Assembly: GCA_027531445.1 (NCBI GenBank)
Contig: JAPZRK010000046.1
Coordinates: 44,650-108,649 of the forward strand
Direction of reading: 5' to 3'
Origin: Leptospira sp.
GTDB lineage: Bacteria > Spirochaetota > Leptospiria > Leptospirales > Leptospiraceae
Length of the DNA stretch: 64,000 nt
Below the pieces are notes generated by a model. It was not told where the DNA came from. It did no database searches and saw only the letters and a program-made list of their open reading frames with translations. Every line of letters begins with the position of its first letter. Position 1 is the stretch's first letter. The position numbers and the translations under genes were made by a program. This document shows, one piece after another, positions 7,751-16,028 of the stretch.

Positions 7751-10717
7751 TTATCTAGCTTCCGCGGCAATACCTTCAGTCGTTCCATCTAATGGTCGTT
7801 TTCTGAAACGATACAGTCTAACCCGAGTTGCTTGTGCGCTAGCAGAGTCTCCAAAATTAAAATTAGTAAGGTTAACAGAAAAATAAACAGATTGATCATA
7901 AAAAGTAAGTTGATTGTCGGCAGTAATTCCTCCCGGTAATGCTCTCAAATTCATACTATAGCCCAGACGATACTCCCAGTTATGTAAATCCAGTTTGAAG
8001 GTCATCATAAACCGATTGATATTGAAGACGGTTTTTTGTCTTCTATCTTGACCATTCGCTCCAGTGCCTGACGCTATATCTTCCCAAATCGTTGTTTGGT
8101 CATAGTTTGTTCCATTTTGTGCAGTGAAAAGTTCCGGAGTCGTTGAATATGCATAGAATTGGCCTTGTGCTAAAGCAGTTAATCTCCATGGCTCTGTGAC
8201 TCTTGAATCCAATTCCAGTTCAATACCTGAATAACGTGTCAATTTTGCATCTGTTTTGAAAAAGAATCTATAACTATCCAAAAAACTATCTTTATATACA
8301 TGATACCATGTACCACCTAGTTCCAATGATCGAAAGGCTCTTACGATAGGCCATGAAAAGCCGCCCATTTTATAAGATACGGTTAGGTTATTGGAAAGTG
8401 ATCTGTTTTGGGGAGTATGATGCACATAGTCATTATTTATAAAAATACCTGAGTAAAAATTTCGTCGTCTCTCCAAAAGGCTCGGTCTGCGAGTGGTGAA
8501 GCCATCAATAAAATCGATAAAACCACCTACTCGAACAATCGTATAATACCATCTTTGCATATTTGATAGGGATGGATTATAATCTGGTGAAAGAGTTCGA
8601 AGATCACGGATGGTTCGTACGGAGATATCCCAATCATTCAGCGCATAACTTTCCAACGCAAACTCTGCCTCATGTTGTCTCTGGCTACCTACTATCGGAT
8701 CTCTAATTTCTGCTTTTTGTGCGTCAATTTTTCGGTAAGTCGTCGTAAAAAATAGCTCAGGTACTCCAATCCTTGCTGTGTGCGATTGCCTTACATATTG
8801 GTAGGATTGTTGTTTTAAAAAATTACTATATGCTTTATTTGGGTCCGCATCCGGGCTATTTGCTGCTGTTCCAACTCCTGGATATTCAGCAGTTTGTTTT
8901 GTGGCACCGACTGAAATTGATGGTGTGAATGAAGCGTAAGCACCGAGTGGGATTGGGGATCTAAAACCAGATTCGCCTAAAACGGATGTTTGTGTCCTCA
9001 ACACAAAGTCATTGTACTTTCCGTTTGGGTCGTTGATATTCGTATACGGAACTTTTGCCTGTGTCGGAGCTCCATACAAACGATTGATATTCGACTGAAA
9101 TGAGAGATCCCAATACACAGGGCTATTTGCAATTGGCAAGATTCCAATTTGAGTGGAATTGCGTATGGTAACAGCGGGTAAAGTGTCTTGTGCGGAAAAG
9201 TATTTGTCTGCTTGGATTTGATACACTAGTGTCCGGCTAAGTCCTATACTTACACTCAAATCACCACGATTTTCTGTATAATTTAAATTCCAGTTTAGTA
9301 AGTTTCTGATTAGCCCTAATCTTACATCTCGAAATGTATACAAGGACTGAACTGAATTAGAGGGTTGATACCTATTGCCAAATTCATAATCAAAATTACG
9401 ATTGCTATAGTTTTCGTATTGCACTTGCATATTTCGTGTAACATCTTTATTAAAATCATTGGACTTGATGTTTAAACGTAGTTCGGTTTTATACCATGGG
9501 TCGTAATCTACACCAGTGTTTCTAAAGCCAAGGCCACTATTTGGAAACATTTCGCCACGATCTACATTATTTGTAACAGCGACATTACCTATACCAAGAT
9601 TTCTAAAACGATCTTCATATACAGAGGTTATATTATTTTTTTTGTAATTTGCATATCCTAAATTGATATTATAATTTAAATTAGGTGATACTTTCCACAT
9701 TTCAAGCTGTGCCGCCTGGCCTGTTTTTTCGTAAACATCAAATCTTACTTTATACCCGGTCGCAAGAAGTGCGTTGCTTGGATAAGGATCTGACCATTGA
9801 TAACTGTTTTGAAGGAACCAACCTTGCGTATTGTTTTTTCCAGATTGAACCATCCAGCCATTTCCAGTTTCCGAATTGTAAAGAACTGGTAACCAGAATA
9901 GCGGTGTTCCACCAACTTTAAAAGTTAGATTATAAGCGATAACGGATTTGTCTTCATAGATAATAATCTTTTTAGCCTGAAAGGAATCGTGTGGCAGTTC
10001 CGCATTACAAGCCGTAAAGTATCCCATCTCCATCAGATATCTTTTTTCGTCCAGACGTTTCAATTTTTGTCCAATAAAATAAGAAGGGTAATAGTTTAAC
10101 TTAGAGTTATAAACAACGCCTTGGTTGAGTTTGATGTCATACAAAAAACGTTCGCCGTTAATTTTTGCTTTGCCATCCTTATACTCGACTCCTCCCTCTG
10201 CATATATTTCTTGTCGCGATGAATCTATCGATACAGAATCTGCTAATAGCTCACCACCTTTAATTTTTAGTTTGACCTTACCTCTAAGAACTAAAACTCC
10301 ACCTTGTGTTTTATCAATATTTAACAGTTGTCCTTCGGCGGCATTTTGAATCTGAATTGGAGGCTCCTTTTTTTTCTGATTTGCAAGCAAGGATTCAGGA
10401 GTCACCTCCGGAGGTAATTCGGGAACAAGAGCGTCCCTTAATCTTTCTCTCTTTACGTAAATGGTACCTTGACTGGAGAGTCCTAAGTTGCGCAAGTTGT
10501 CGTCCACTTCACGGTCGGTCATCGAATCCACGGATTTCTGTACTAAGGATCTTTGGATGGAAGTTGTGGTCGACTTTCGTTCAATATCTCCGTCGGCTGT
10601 CTTTATGGCATTTGAGTCCGGAAAAAGGAGCTTCAGCCCCTCCATATCCTGAGAGTGGAGCTCATATGTGATGCCAATTCCAGTGGCTAAGAATAGAAGT
10701 CGTAGGTAGTTTCGCAC
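7751..10717 (-). CDS. lptD: LPS-assembly protein LptD-like (OstA) outer-membrane protein
   Basis: This 988-residue protein has an N-terminal signal segment (ending near HSQ, residue 23) and an OstA/LptA-like beta-jellyroll around 125-270 (VLVLRGKVKLKIKGGELLADS and similar strands). The conserved FTACNAELPHDSF turn follows. The long remainder is rich in alternating aromatic and polar strands, as in a C-terminal outer-membrane barrel. LptD inserts lipopolysaccharide into the outer leaflet. I see only one cysteine in the whole protein, so the two disulfides of E. coli LptD cannot form. The start is a GTG without a clear Shine-Dalgarno. It heads the minus-strand run to the symporter gene. Confidence 0.85.
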   Translation of the reverse strand: MRNYLRLLFLATGIGITYELHSQDMEGLKLLFPDSNAIKTADGDIERKSTTTSIQRSLVQKSVDSMTDREVDDNLRNLGLSSQGTIYVKRERLRDALVPELPPEVTPESLLANQKKKEPPIQIQNAAEGQLLNIDKTQGGVLVLRGKVKLKIKGGELLADSVSIDSSRQEIYAEGGVEYKDGKAKINGERFLYDIKLNQGVVYNSKLNYYPSYFIGQKLKRLDEKRYLMEMGYFTACNAELPHDSFQAKKIIIYEDKSVIAYNLTFKVGGTPLFWLPVLYNSETGNGWMVQSGKNNTQGWFLQNSYQWSDPYPSNALLATGYKVRFDVYEKTGQAAQLEMWKVSPNLNYNINLGYANYKKNNITSVYEDRFRNLGIGNVAVTNNVDRGEMFPNSGLGFRNTGVDYDPWYKTELRLNIKSNDFNKDVTRNMQVQYENYSNRNFDYEFGNRYQPSNSVQSLYTFRDVRLGLIRNLLNWNLNYTENRGDLSVSIGLSRTLVYQIQADKYFSAQDTLPAVTIRNSTQIGILPIANSPVYWDLSFQSNINRLYGAPTQAKVPYTNINDPNGKYNDFVLRTQTSVLGESGFRSPIPLGAYASFTPSISVGATKQTAEYPGVGTAANSPDADPNKAYSNFLKQQSYQYVRQSHTARIGVPELFFTTTYRKIDAQKAEIRDPIVGSQRQHEAEFALESYALNDWDISVRTIRDLRTLSPDYNPSLSNMQRWYYTIVRVGGFIDFIDGFTTRRPSLLERRRNFYSGIFINNDYVHHTPQNRSLSNNLTVSYKMGGFSWPIVRAFRSLELGGTWYHVYKDSFLDSYRFFFKTDAKLTRYSGIELELDSRVTEPWRLTALAQGQFYAYSTTPELFTAQNGTNYDQTTIWEDIASGTGANGQDRRQKTVFNINRFMMTFKLDLHNWEYRLGYSMNLRALPGGITADNQLTFYDQSVYFSVNLTNFNFGDSASAQATRVRLYRFRKRPLDGTTEGIAAEAR

Positions 10718-10736
10718 AGGGAAAGAATGCTTTGAA

Positions 10737-10767
10737 AGTATAAAACGAAGATTTCAATCACTACCAA
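10737..10767 (-). promoter_or_regulatory. Possible promoter of the lptD operon
   Basis: On the minus strand, TATACT (10737-10742) sits 20 bases upstream of the lptD GTG, with TTGGTA (10762-10767) 19 bases further upstream. The -10 box is good, but the -35 box is weak and the spacing is long. It is the only sigma-70-like pair I could find here. This is an inference with no other support. Confidence 0.22.
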
Positions 10768-10919
10768 AAAAGCAATGGGAAAAGCGTTTTCAAGCGGTTC
10801 CAATGAGTGAAATGGATATCAGAATTGTCTATTTTTTCAGCATTTAGAGATAAAAAGAGATTGCCCTCGCGATTTAAAGACATAAGTTTATTGGGTGCTT
10901 TGGAAGCCAGGAGTGTGCA

Positions 10920-11282
10920 ATGTCAAAATCCTATTCTGGAGAAAGAGTTCCCGGTACGATCAGTTATAAGGTTTTTGTAACCGAAGGTAAACAAAAACGA
11001 GAATTACTGATCGATCATCGGATAGATATTAAAAGTCGGCTTACGGAAATTCATCTAAGCCAGAGAGATGAGCTTGCCTATCGTATTTCATTTGCGATTT
11101 TGAGTGATTATACAAACAACGATCAAATGTCCGAATCTATCTGTAGAGATTTTAAGTCAAATATGGAACGTCTGTTTTCTGAAGACCATTGGCTTTTGCA
11201 TTCAAATCGAATTGAGGCCTTGATCCAGAACGAAAATAAAAGAGAGGGGAAAATCGAAGACTTTTCATTTTTTTCAAATTAA
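10920..11282 (+). CDS. Conserved hypothetical protein, possibly DUF6166-like
   Basis: This 120-residue soluble protein has a good ribosome site (AGGAG six bases before the ATG). I do not recognise it firmly. The stretch AYRISFAILSDYTNNDQ, followed by a DFK segment, a Trp-Leu pair and an Ile-rich end, recalls the small DUF6166 family as I remember it. The match is weak. It carries no signal peptide or membrane segment. It is divergent from lptD and converges on the receiver/kinase gene four bases away. Confidence 0.6.
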   Translation: MSKSYSGERVPGTISYKVFVTEGKQKRELLIDHRIDIKSRLTEIHLSQRDELAYRISFAILSDYTNNDQMSESICRDFKSNMERLFSEDHWLLHSNRIEALIQNENKREGKIEDFSFFSN

Positions 11283-11286
11283 TACA

Positions 11287-12378
11287 TTATGCATCATGTT
11301 TCATTGGTATTTTAATTTCCCAGAAACCTCCGTTTTCCTCATCAACACGTTTTAATTTTGCACCGATCTCCGCTAAAAGTACCTTAGAGACATCGGAAGT
11401 GTCTTTTTCGCCATCCCAATTTGTATACCTTCCAGTATAGATGTCATGGATAGAAATAATCAATTCTTGTTGTTCTTCCTCACCAACTATTTTTAAAATA
11501 ACCTTGATTAACTTCTTTTCTGATGACTCAACCTTTGATAATCTTAAGCGGGCGTCTTGAAGGATATTTAAGAAGACTTGTTTTAATTTTTGTGGCTGAC
11601 AGGAAAGGAGCGGCAGTTCATCCGATTCTATTTCAAATTGAATGCCTTCTTTTAAAAAATATTGGTGTAAAAATGAACGAGTATCTCGAAGTAAAAGGTT
11701 AACATTTACAGGGCTAAAGGTATTGGATGTGGTTTGCGAATAATTCACTAAATTTTTAATTATTTTTTCAATACGGTCTGATTCACTATTTATTTTATTC
11801 GCATAACCAAGGATTTTTTGATTCCCTGAAATTTGAGCCTCTCTGGTGATCAAGTCCGAATAATTTAAGATAGAAGTCAGGGGATTGGTTATCTCATGGG
11901 AAATGCCAGACGCAACAAGCCCTACTGTCTCCCATTTTTGCGCTTCATTTAATCTTTGTTGGACATCATTTAGTTGTCTTTGAATTTGAGATTTGTAAAT
12001 CGCCATTTCTGCAGAGACATACAAATCTCTGCTATTAAATGGTTTGATCAAATAACCAAAAGGTTCCGTTGTTTTTGCACGATCTAATGTTGATTCGTCA
12101 GAATAAGCAGTTAAATAAATGACCGGCGTATCGCTTCGTTTTTTGAGAATTTTGGCGACTTCTATACCGTCTATATCGCCACCTAACATAATGTCCATGA
12201 GAATTAGATCAAAAGAAGTTGACTCAATTTTTTCTAATGCTGATTTTCCATCTGAAACATATTCCGTAAAATATCCAAATTGTTTTAGAGTTGTACAGAT
12301 ATTTATGGCTATGATTCGTTCATCTTCAACAACGAGGACGTGCTTTGGATTTGCAGAGTTTTTAGTTTTCAGCGGCAT
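11287..12378 (-). CDS. Receiver domain fused to a HisKA module with a degenerate ATPase domain
   Basis: This 363-residue cytoplasmic protein begins with an intact receiver domain: acidic pair Glu18/Asp19, phosphoacceptor Asp62 in LILMDIML, Thr90 and Lys112 in the KPF motif. A coiled linker (128-150) leads to a HisKA helix with ISHEITNPL, His161. The HATPase part (230-360) keeps its size but not its signatures. The N-box reads FLNILQDA with Asp in place of the second Asn, and no DxGxG or GLGL glycine boxes are visible (HDIYTGRY and SKVLLAEI stand in those places). It probably receives phosphate, but autophosphorylation is doubtful. Confidence 0.8.
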   Translation of the reverse strand: MPLKTKNSANPKHVLVVEDERIIAINICTTLKQFGYFTEYVSDGKSALEKIESTSFDLILMDIMLGGDIDGIEVAKILKKRSDTPVIYLTAYSDESTLDRAKTTEPFGYLIKPFNSRDLYVSAEMAIYKSQIQRQLNDVQQRLNEAQKWETVGLVASGISHEITNPLTSILNYSDLITREAQISGNQKILGYANKINSESDRIEKIIKNLVNYSQTTSNTFSPVNVNLLLRDTRSFLHQYFLKEGIQFEIESDELPLLSCQPQKLKQVFLNILQDARLRLSKVESSEKKLIKVILKIVGEEEQQELIISIHDIYTGRYTNWDGEKDTSDVSKVLLAEIGAKLKRVDEENGGFWEIKIPMKHDA

Positions 12379-12442
12379 AATTTATCAAACAATAGATTCT
12401 CCACTTTATTTACCATTTGTCAATCGATGGAAGTATAAAAAA

Positions 12443-14446
12443 ATGATCATTGTGAAAAAAGATGAAACTTTAAATGAGCATCAAAGGCTAGCGGTTACAT
12501 CTCCGGATGGACCTCTTCTAGTCATTGCAGGCGCCGGTACAGGTAAAACAAAGACATTAGTTCATCGGATGTTGCATCTTGTAAACAATGGGATATCCCC
12601 CGATTCTTTGCTTTTGTTGACCTTTACTCGTCGTGCATCCAAACAAATGCTTACACGGGCTTCTCAACTTTTGGATCGTCGAATGGAAAATGTTAGCGGA
12701 GGTACTTTCCATTCGTTTTCAAATCATTTTTTAAGACGTTACGCCACGAAAGTTGGATTCACGTCAAATTTTTCAATACTGGATACAGAGGATGCGACTA
12801 CTCTGGTTGGCATATCACGAGAAAATATAATCTCTCAAAAAGTAGCCAAAAGATTTCCTAAGAAAGAAACAATATTCGAATTAATTTCAACATCCTTCAG
12901 TACAAATCTATCTTTGGAAAAAACAATTCAAAAAGATTATCCCCAATTCATTCGCGAAATCAAAGAGATCCAATTAATTCGGGAAGACTATGAAAAAGCT
13001 AAATTTAAAGCGAATTGTATGGATTTTGACGATCTTCTACATTTCACACGAAAGATACTAGTTGAAGATCAAGTCGTTCGAAGCCACAGCAGTCAAAAAT
13101 ATCAGGCTATACTTGTCGATGAATATCAGGATACAAATAGAATTCAAGCGCATATCGCATGTTTAATTGCAAGTGAACACGCAAATATCATGGTTGTAGG
13201 AGACGATGCACAAAGTATATACGGCTTTCGAGGATCTGATGTAAGAAATATTTTTGATTTCCCAAAAATATTTAAGAATACCCAAATCATTAAACTAGAA
13301 GAAAACTTTAGAAGCACTCCCAATATTTTAAATTTGGCAAATCGTTGCCTAACAAAATTTCAAGAAAAATATGATAAAAAACTTTTTACCAAAAAGATAG
13401 AAGCTGGTCAGATTCCTAAAGTTTTCAAATACTCATCGATTGAAGAGGAAGCAGATCAGATTGCTCAAAGAATACTCACTGAATATGAGCTTGGCACTTC
13501 CTTCAATGAGATCGCCATTCTTGGAAGATCGGGTTGGCACACCAACATCATAGAAATTGCTTTAACTTCAAAAGGTATACCTTTTAAAAAGTATGGTGGA
13601 AAAAGAATATTAGAACAAGCACATATTAAAGATATTTTAGCTTATTTGCGAGTCATCTCGAATCCTCTCGATTGGATTTCTTGGAATCGGATTTTGCTGC
13701 TAGAAGAGAACGTAGGCCCAAAACAAACCTCTTATTTTCTCCAAGCCATTCAGAATCAGCCAGATCTTTTTATTGAGCAAAGTAATTGGGAAAACGATGT
13801 TTTCTTTATGGGTTTCACAAAGGAAGCGAAAATTAGCTTGTCTCGTCTCCTAAACTTTTTGCATTTAATTTTCATAAAGCGGAATCAATCGGTACTTGCA
13901 ATCTATGAAGAAACCTTAACCTATTATTCTCAAATTCTGCAGATCAAATTTGATGATCATGAGAAGCGAATGTTTGATTTGGAATCATTGAAAGTCATTA
14001 CAAAAGAGAGAAGATCATTGGAAGATTTTCTTTCAATTCTAAGTCTAGATGCGACTGAATCATTTCAGATGAGTCTTGATCAAAAGGAAGATGAATTCGT
14101 TACAATTTCAACCATTCATTCCGCAAAAGGTCTGGAATGGAATTCTGTATTTATCGTTCATCTGATTGATGGACATTTCCCATCGAATCGTATTCGTACG
14201 AACGAAGAGTTGGAGGAGGAAAGGAGACTGTTCTATGTTGCCGTTACACGGGCAAAATCTAAACTTTTTTTTACAATTCCACTTTCTGAACATGGAAACT
14301 CGATTCAGTTGCAGGCAATGAGTCGATTTTTAGAGGAATTGAATGGATTGCCGCCAGTTTGGAAGGAAGAAACAGACTCCGAATTGGAGCAAAAAAAAGG
14401 AAACTCGGATCAATTTGATCATATCCAAAATTACTTTTTGAATTGA
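12443..14446 (+). CDS. UvrD/PcrA/Rep-type superfamily 1 DNA helicase
   Basis: This 667-residue SF1A helicase has a Q-motif (LNEHQRLAV), Walker A AGAGTGKT (29-36), motif II VDEYQDTN, motif III GDDAQSIYGFRG, motif IV LEENFRST, motif V TIHSAKGLEW and motif VI VAVTRAK. It unwinds DNA 3'-5' in repair or replication restart. I chose the ATG at 12443 because GGAAG lies nine bases upstream and the protein then begins like PcrA. The frame extends further upstream only through the opposite gene. At 667 residues it is nearer Rep than UvrD, so no symbol is given. Confidence 0.92.
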   Translation: MIIVKKDETLNEHQRLAVTSPDGPLLVIAGAGTGKTKTLVHRMLHLVNNGISPDSLLLLTFTRRASKQMLTRASQLLDRRMENVSGGTFHSFSNHFLRRYATKVGFTSNFSILDTEDATTLVGISRENIISQKVAKRFPKKETIFELISTSFSTNLSLEKTIQKDYPQFIREIKEIQLIREDYEKAKFKANCMDFDDLLHFTRKILVEDQVVRSHSSQKYQAILVDEYQDTNRIQAHIACLIASEHANIMVVGDDAQSIYGFRGSDVRNIFDFPKIFKNTQIIKLEENFRSTPNILNLANRCLTKFQEKYDKKLFTKKIEAGQIPKVFKYSSIEEEADQIAQRILTEYELGTSFNEIAILGRSGWHTNIIEIALTSKGIPFKKYGGKRILEQAHIKDILAYLRVISNPLDWISWNRILLLEENVGPKQTSYFLQAIQNQPDLFIEQSNWENDVFFMGFTKEAKISLSRLLNFLHLIFIKRNQSVLAIYEETLTYYSQILQIKFDDHEKRMFDLESLKVITKERRSLEDFLSILSLDATESFQMSLDQKEDEFVTISTIHSAKGLEWNSVFIVHLIDGHFPSNRIRTNEELEEERRLFYVAVTRAKSKLFFTIPLSEHGNSIQLQAMSRFLEELNGLPPVWKEETDSELEQKKGNSDQFDHIQNYFLN

Positions 14447-14494
14447 TTTTTTCTGGAGAATGACTTTTCTTAATGGGAACGATCGGAGGTTCTC

Positions 14495-15088
14495 ATGATT
14501 TCACTCTCTATCCAGAGGGCATTTTTATTAATTATTATTTCTTTTTCACTTTCGTTAATTGGCTGCTCGTCTCCGGATCCAAAAACAGAAGATTCTTCGG
14601 CCCAAAGCTCAGAGTCTAAATCCGAGACAGTGAATCAAAAACGAGTTGAGAATATTGAATTGGGAGATCCAAGCAAATCAGACGCGAATGCCACTGCTGA
14701 AAAAAAGGTGGGATGTGTGGAAGGCGACTGTGTCAATGGCACTGGTAAATATATCTACGATAATGGGGATATTTATACTGGATCTTTCAAAAATGACCTT
14801 CGAGACGGTCAGGGCAATTTTGAATATACAGACGGGGAAAAGTTTGTTGGTACCTATCTTGAAGACAAACGTCAAGGCTCTGGAACGTATCAATTTAAGA
14901 ATGGTGATAAGTATGCCGGAGAGTTTAAAGACGGTATGATCAACGGGAAAGGAATTTATACTTTCAGTGATGGGAAGTCTTTAAATGGTGAATTCCAGAA
15001 TGATGGTATGGATGGATCTGGAACATTAATCGAAAACGGAAAACCTAAAGAATGCAAAGTGGCTCAAAGAAAACTTCTTTGTGACTGA
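14495..15088 (+). CDS. MORN-repeat lipoprotein
   Basis: This 197-residue protein has a signal peptide with lipobox LIGCSS (Cys24 or so), a Ser/Glu/Lys-rich linker, then about four MORN-type repeats built on the pattern YxGxFKxGxxxGxGxY, seen for example as DIYTGSFKNDLRDGQG and DKYAGEFKDGMINGKG. MORN repeats form elongated beta-sheets that bind proteins or lipids. A short Cys-containing tail closes the protein (KECKVAQRKLLCD). A strong ribosome site (GGAGG) precedes the ATG. The function is unknown and membrane anchoring by lipid is likely. Confidence 0.78.
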   Translation: MISLSIQRAFLLIIISFSLSLIGCSSPDPKTEDSSAQSSESKSETVNQKRVENIELGDPSKSDANATAEKKVGCVEGDCVNGTGKYIYDNGDIYTGSFKNDLRDGQGNFEYTDGEKFVGTYLEDKRQGSGTYQFKNGDKYAGEFKDGMINGKGIYTFSDGKSLNGEFQNDGMDGSGTLIENGKPKECKVAQRKLLCD

Positions 15089-15108
15089 TGGTGCTAATTT
15101 AAGTCCAC

Positions 15109-15132
15109 CTTGCACATGACAACATGTGCAAG
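15109..15132. terminator. Perfect 10-bp hairpin between convergent genes
   Basis: CTTGCACATG and CATGTGCAAG form a perfect inverted repeat with a four-base ACAA loop, between the 3' ends of the MORN lipoprotein and the M48 protease gene. The stem is symmetrical, so it could act on both strands. There is no good T-run on either side, so intrinsic termination would be weak; mRNA 3'-end protection or a binding site is also possible. Confidence 0.5.
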
Positions 15133-15202
15133 AATTGTTTATCTGACGATTCAAACTGAAGATTTAAAGTTCTTTAAACTAAACAATTGCCCTTCTTCTT
15201 GA

Positions 15203-15988
15203 CTATAACTTACAGGATGGTATGCGTCCTTCTTGGACTGCTTTTTGTCGGAGCTCTAAAGCTCCTGGCATTTTTTCATTCAGTTGTTTCATTCGTGTTT
15301 CATCTGAAGGATGTGTTGACAAAAGTTCGTTCGGCTTGCCACTACTCATTGCGCTCATATTTTCCCATAATGTAACACTCTCTCTTGGATCAAAACCTGA
15401 CTTGGACATGATTTCTAGTCCGATGATATCCGCTTCAGATTCGTGTTTTCTCGAAAATGGCAAAAGGATTCCAAATTTTGCTCCACCACCAAGGATTCCG
15501 GCCATCTCCCCTTTTCCGATTTTGGAAAGGGCTTCCATTCCACCTTGTGTAACTTGGTTCTGAGAGACCCGTTCATTTCCATGCCTAGCAATTACATGCC
15601 CAATTTCATGACCAATGACCGCGGCAAGCTGATCAGAAGTTTTAGCTACAGATAACATCCCTGTATGAACGCCAATCTTTCCTCCCGGTAAAGCAAAGGC
15701 ATTTGGTGAATTTTCTTTAAATACGACGACTTCCCAACTTGTTACACCAGTGTCATCTTCTGTAACTGCAAGCTCTGCTTGAACAATACAATTTACATAT
15801 CGATTGATGGCTTCACTTCTTTCGATAGGAATTTTTGATTTCATATCTTGAAATGCTTCCGCACCGAGCTGGTTCATTTGCGGATCTTTAACAAGAATCA
15901 GTTGACGCCTGCCCGTTGGTGAAGTTTGGCATTGTGATATAAACAAAATTAAAAATAAAAATAATGAAAATCTCGTCGTTCCTCGCAT
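15203..15988 (-). CDS. M48-family zinc metalloprotease, lipoprotein
   Basis: This 261-residue protein has an N-terminal signal with lipobox ISQC (Cys20), so it is probably lipid-anchored in the periplasm. The active site GHEIGHVIARHG holds the HExxH zinc motif, and a downstream ESEADIIG supplies the third ligand Glu. The segment ends in the usual THPSDETRM loop. The family (LoiP/YcaL/BepA-like) degrades or refolds envelope proteins. It is 40 bases downstream of the EAL-domain gene on the same strand, so the two may share a transcript. Confidence 0.88.
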   Translation of the reverse strand: MRGTTRFSLFLFLILFISQCQTSPTGRRQLILVKDPQMNQLGAEAFQDMKSKIPIERSEAINRYVNCIVQAELAVTEDDTGVTSWEVVVFKENSPNAFALPGGKIGVHTGMLSVAKTSDQLAAVIGHEIGHVIARHGNERVSQNQVTQGGMEALSKIGKGEMAGILGGGAKFGILLPFSRKHESEADIIGLEIMSKSGFDPRESVTLWENMSAMSSGKPNELLSTHPSDETRMKQLNEKMPGALELRQKAVQEGRIPSCKL

Positions 15989-16028
15989 AAAGTACTCCTT
16001 TCTATCTATAAACTAAGACAATACACCA

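Noticed and set aside
10306..10671. Plus-strand frame antisense to lptD
   Set aside because: It reads against the clear N-terminal region of the LptD-like protein and shows no independent features.
12119..12442. Upstream in-frame extension of the helicase frame
   Set aside because: It runs antisense through the receiver/kinase gene, lacks a ribosome site, and the canonical N-terminus begins at 12443.
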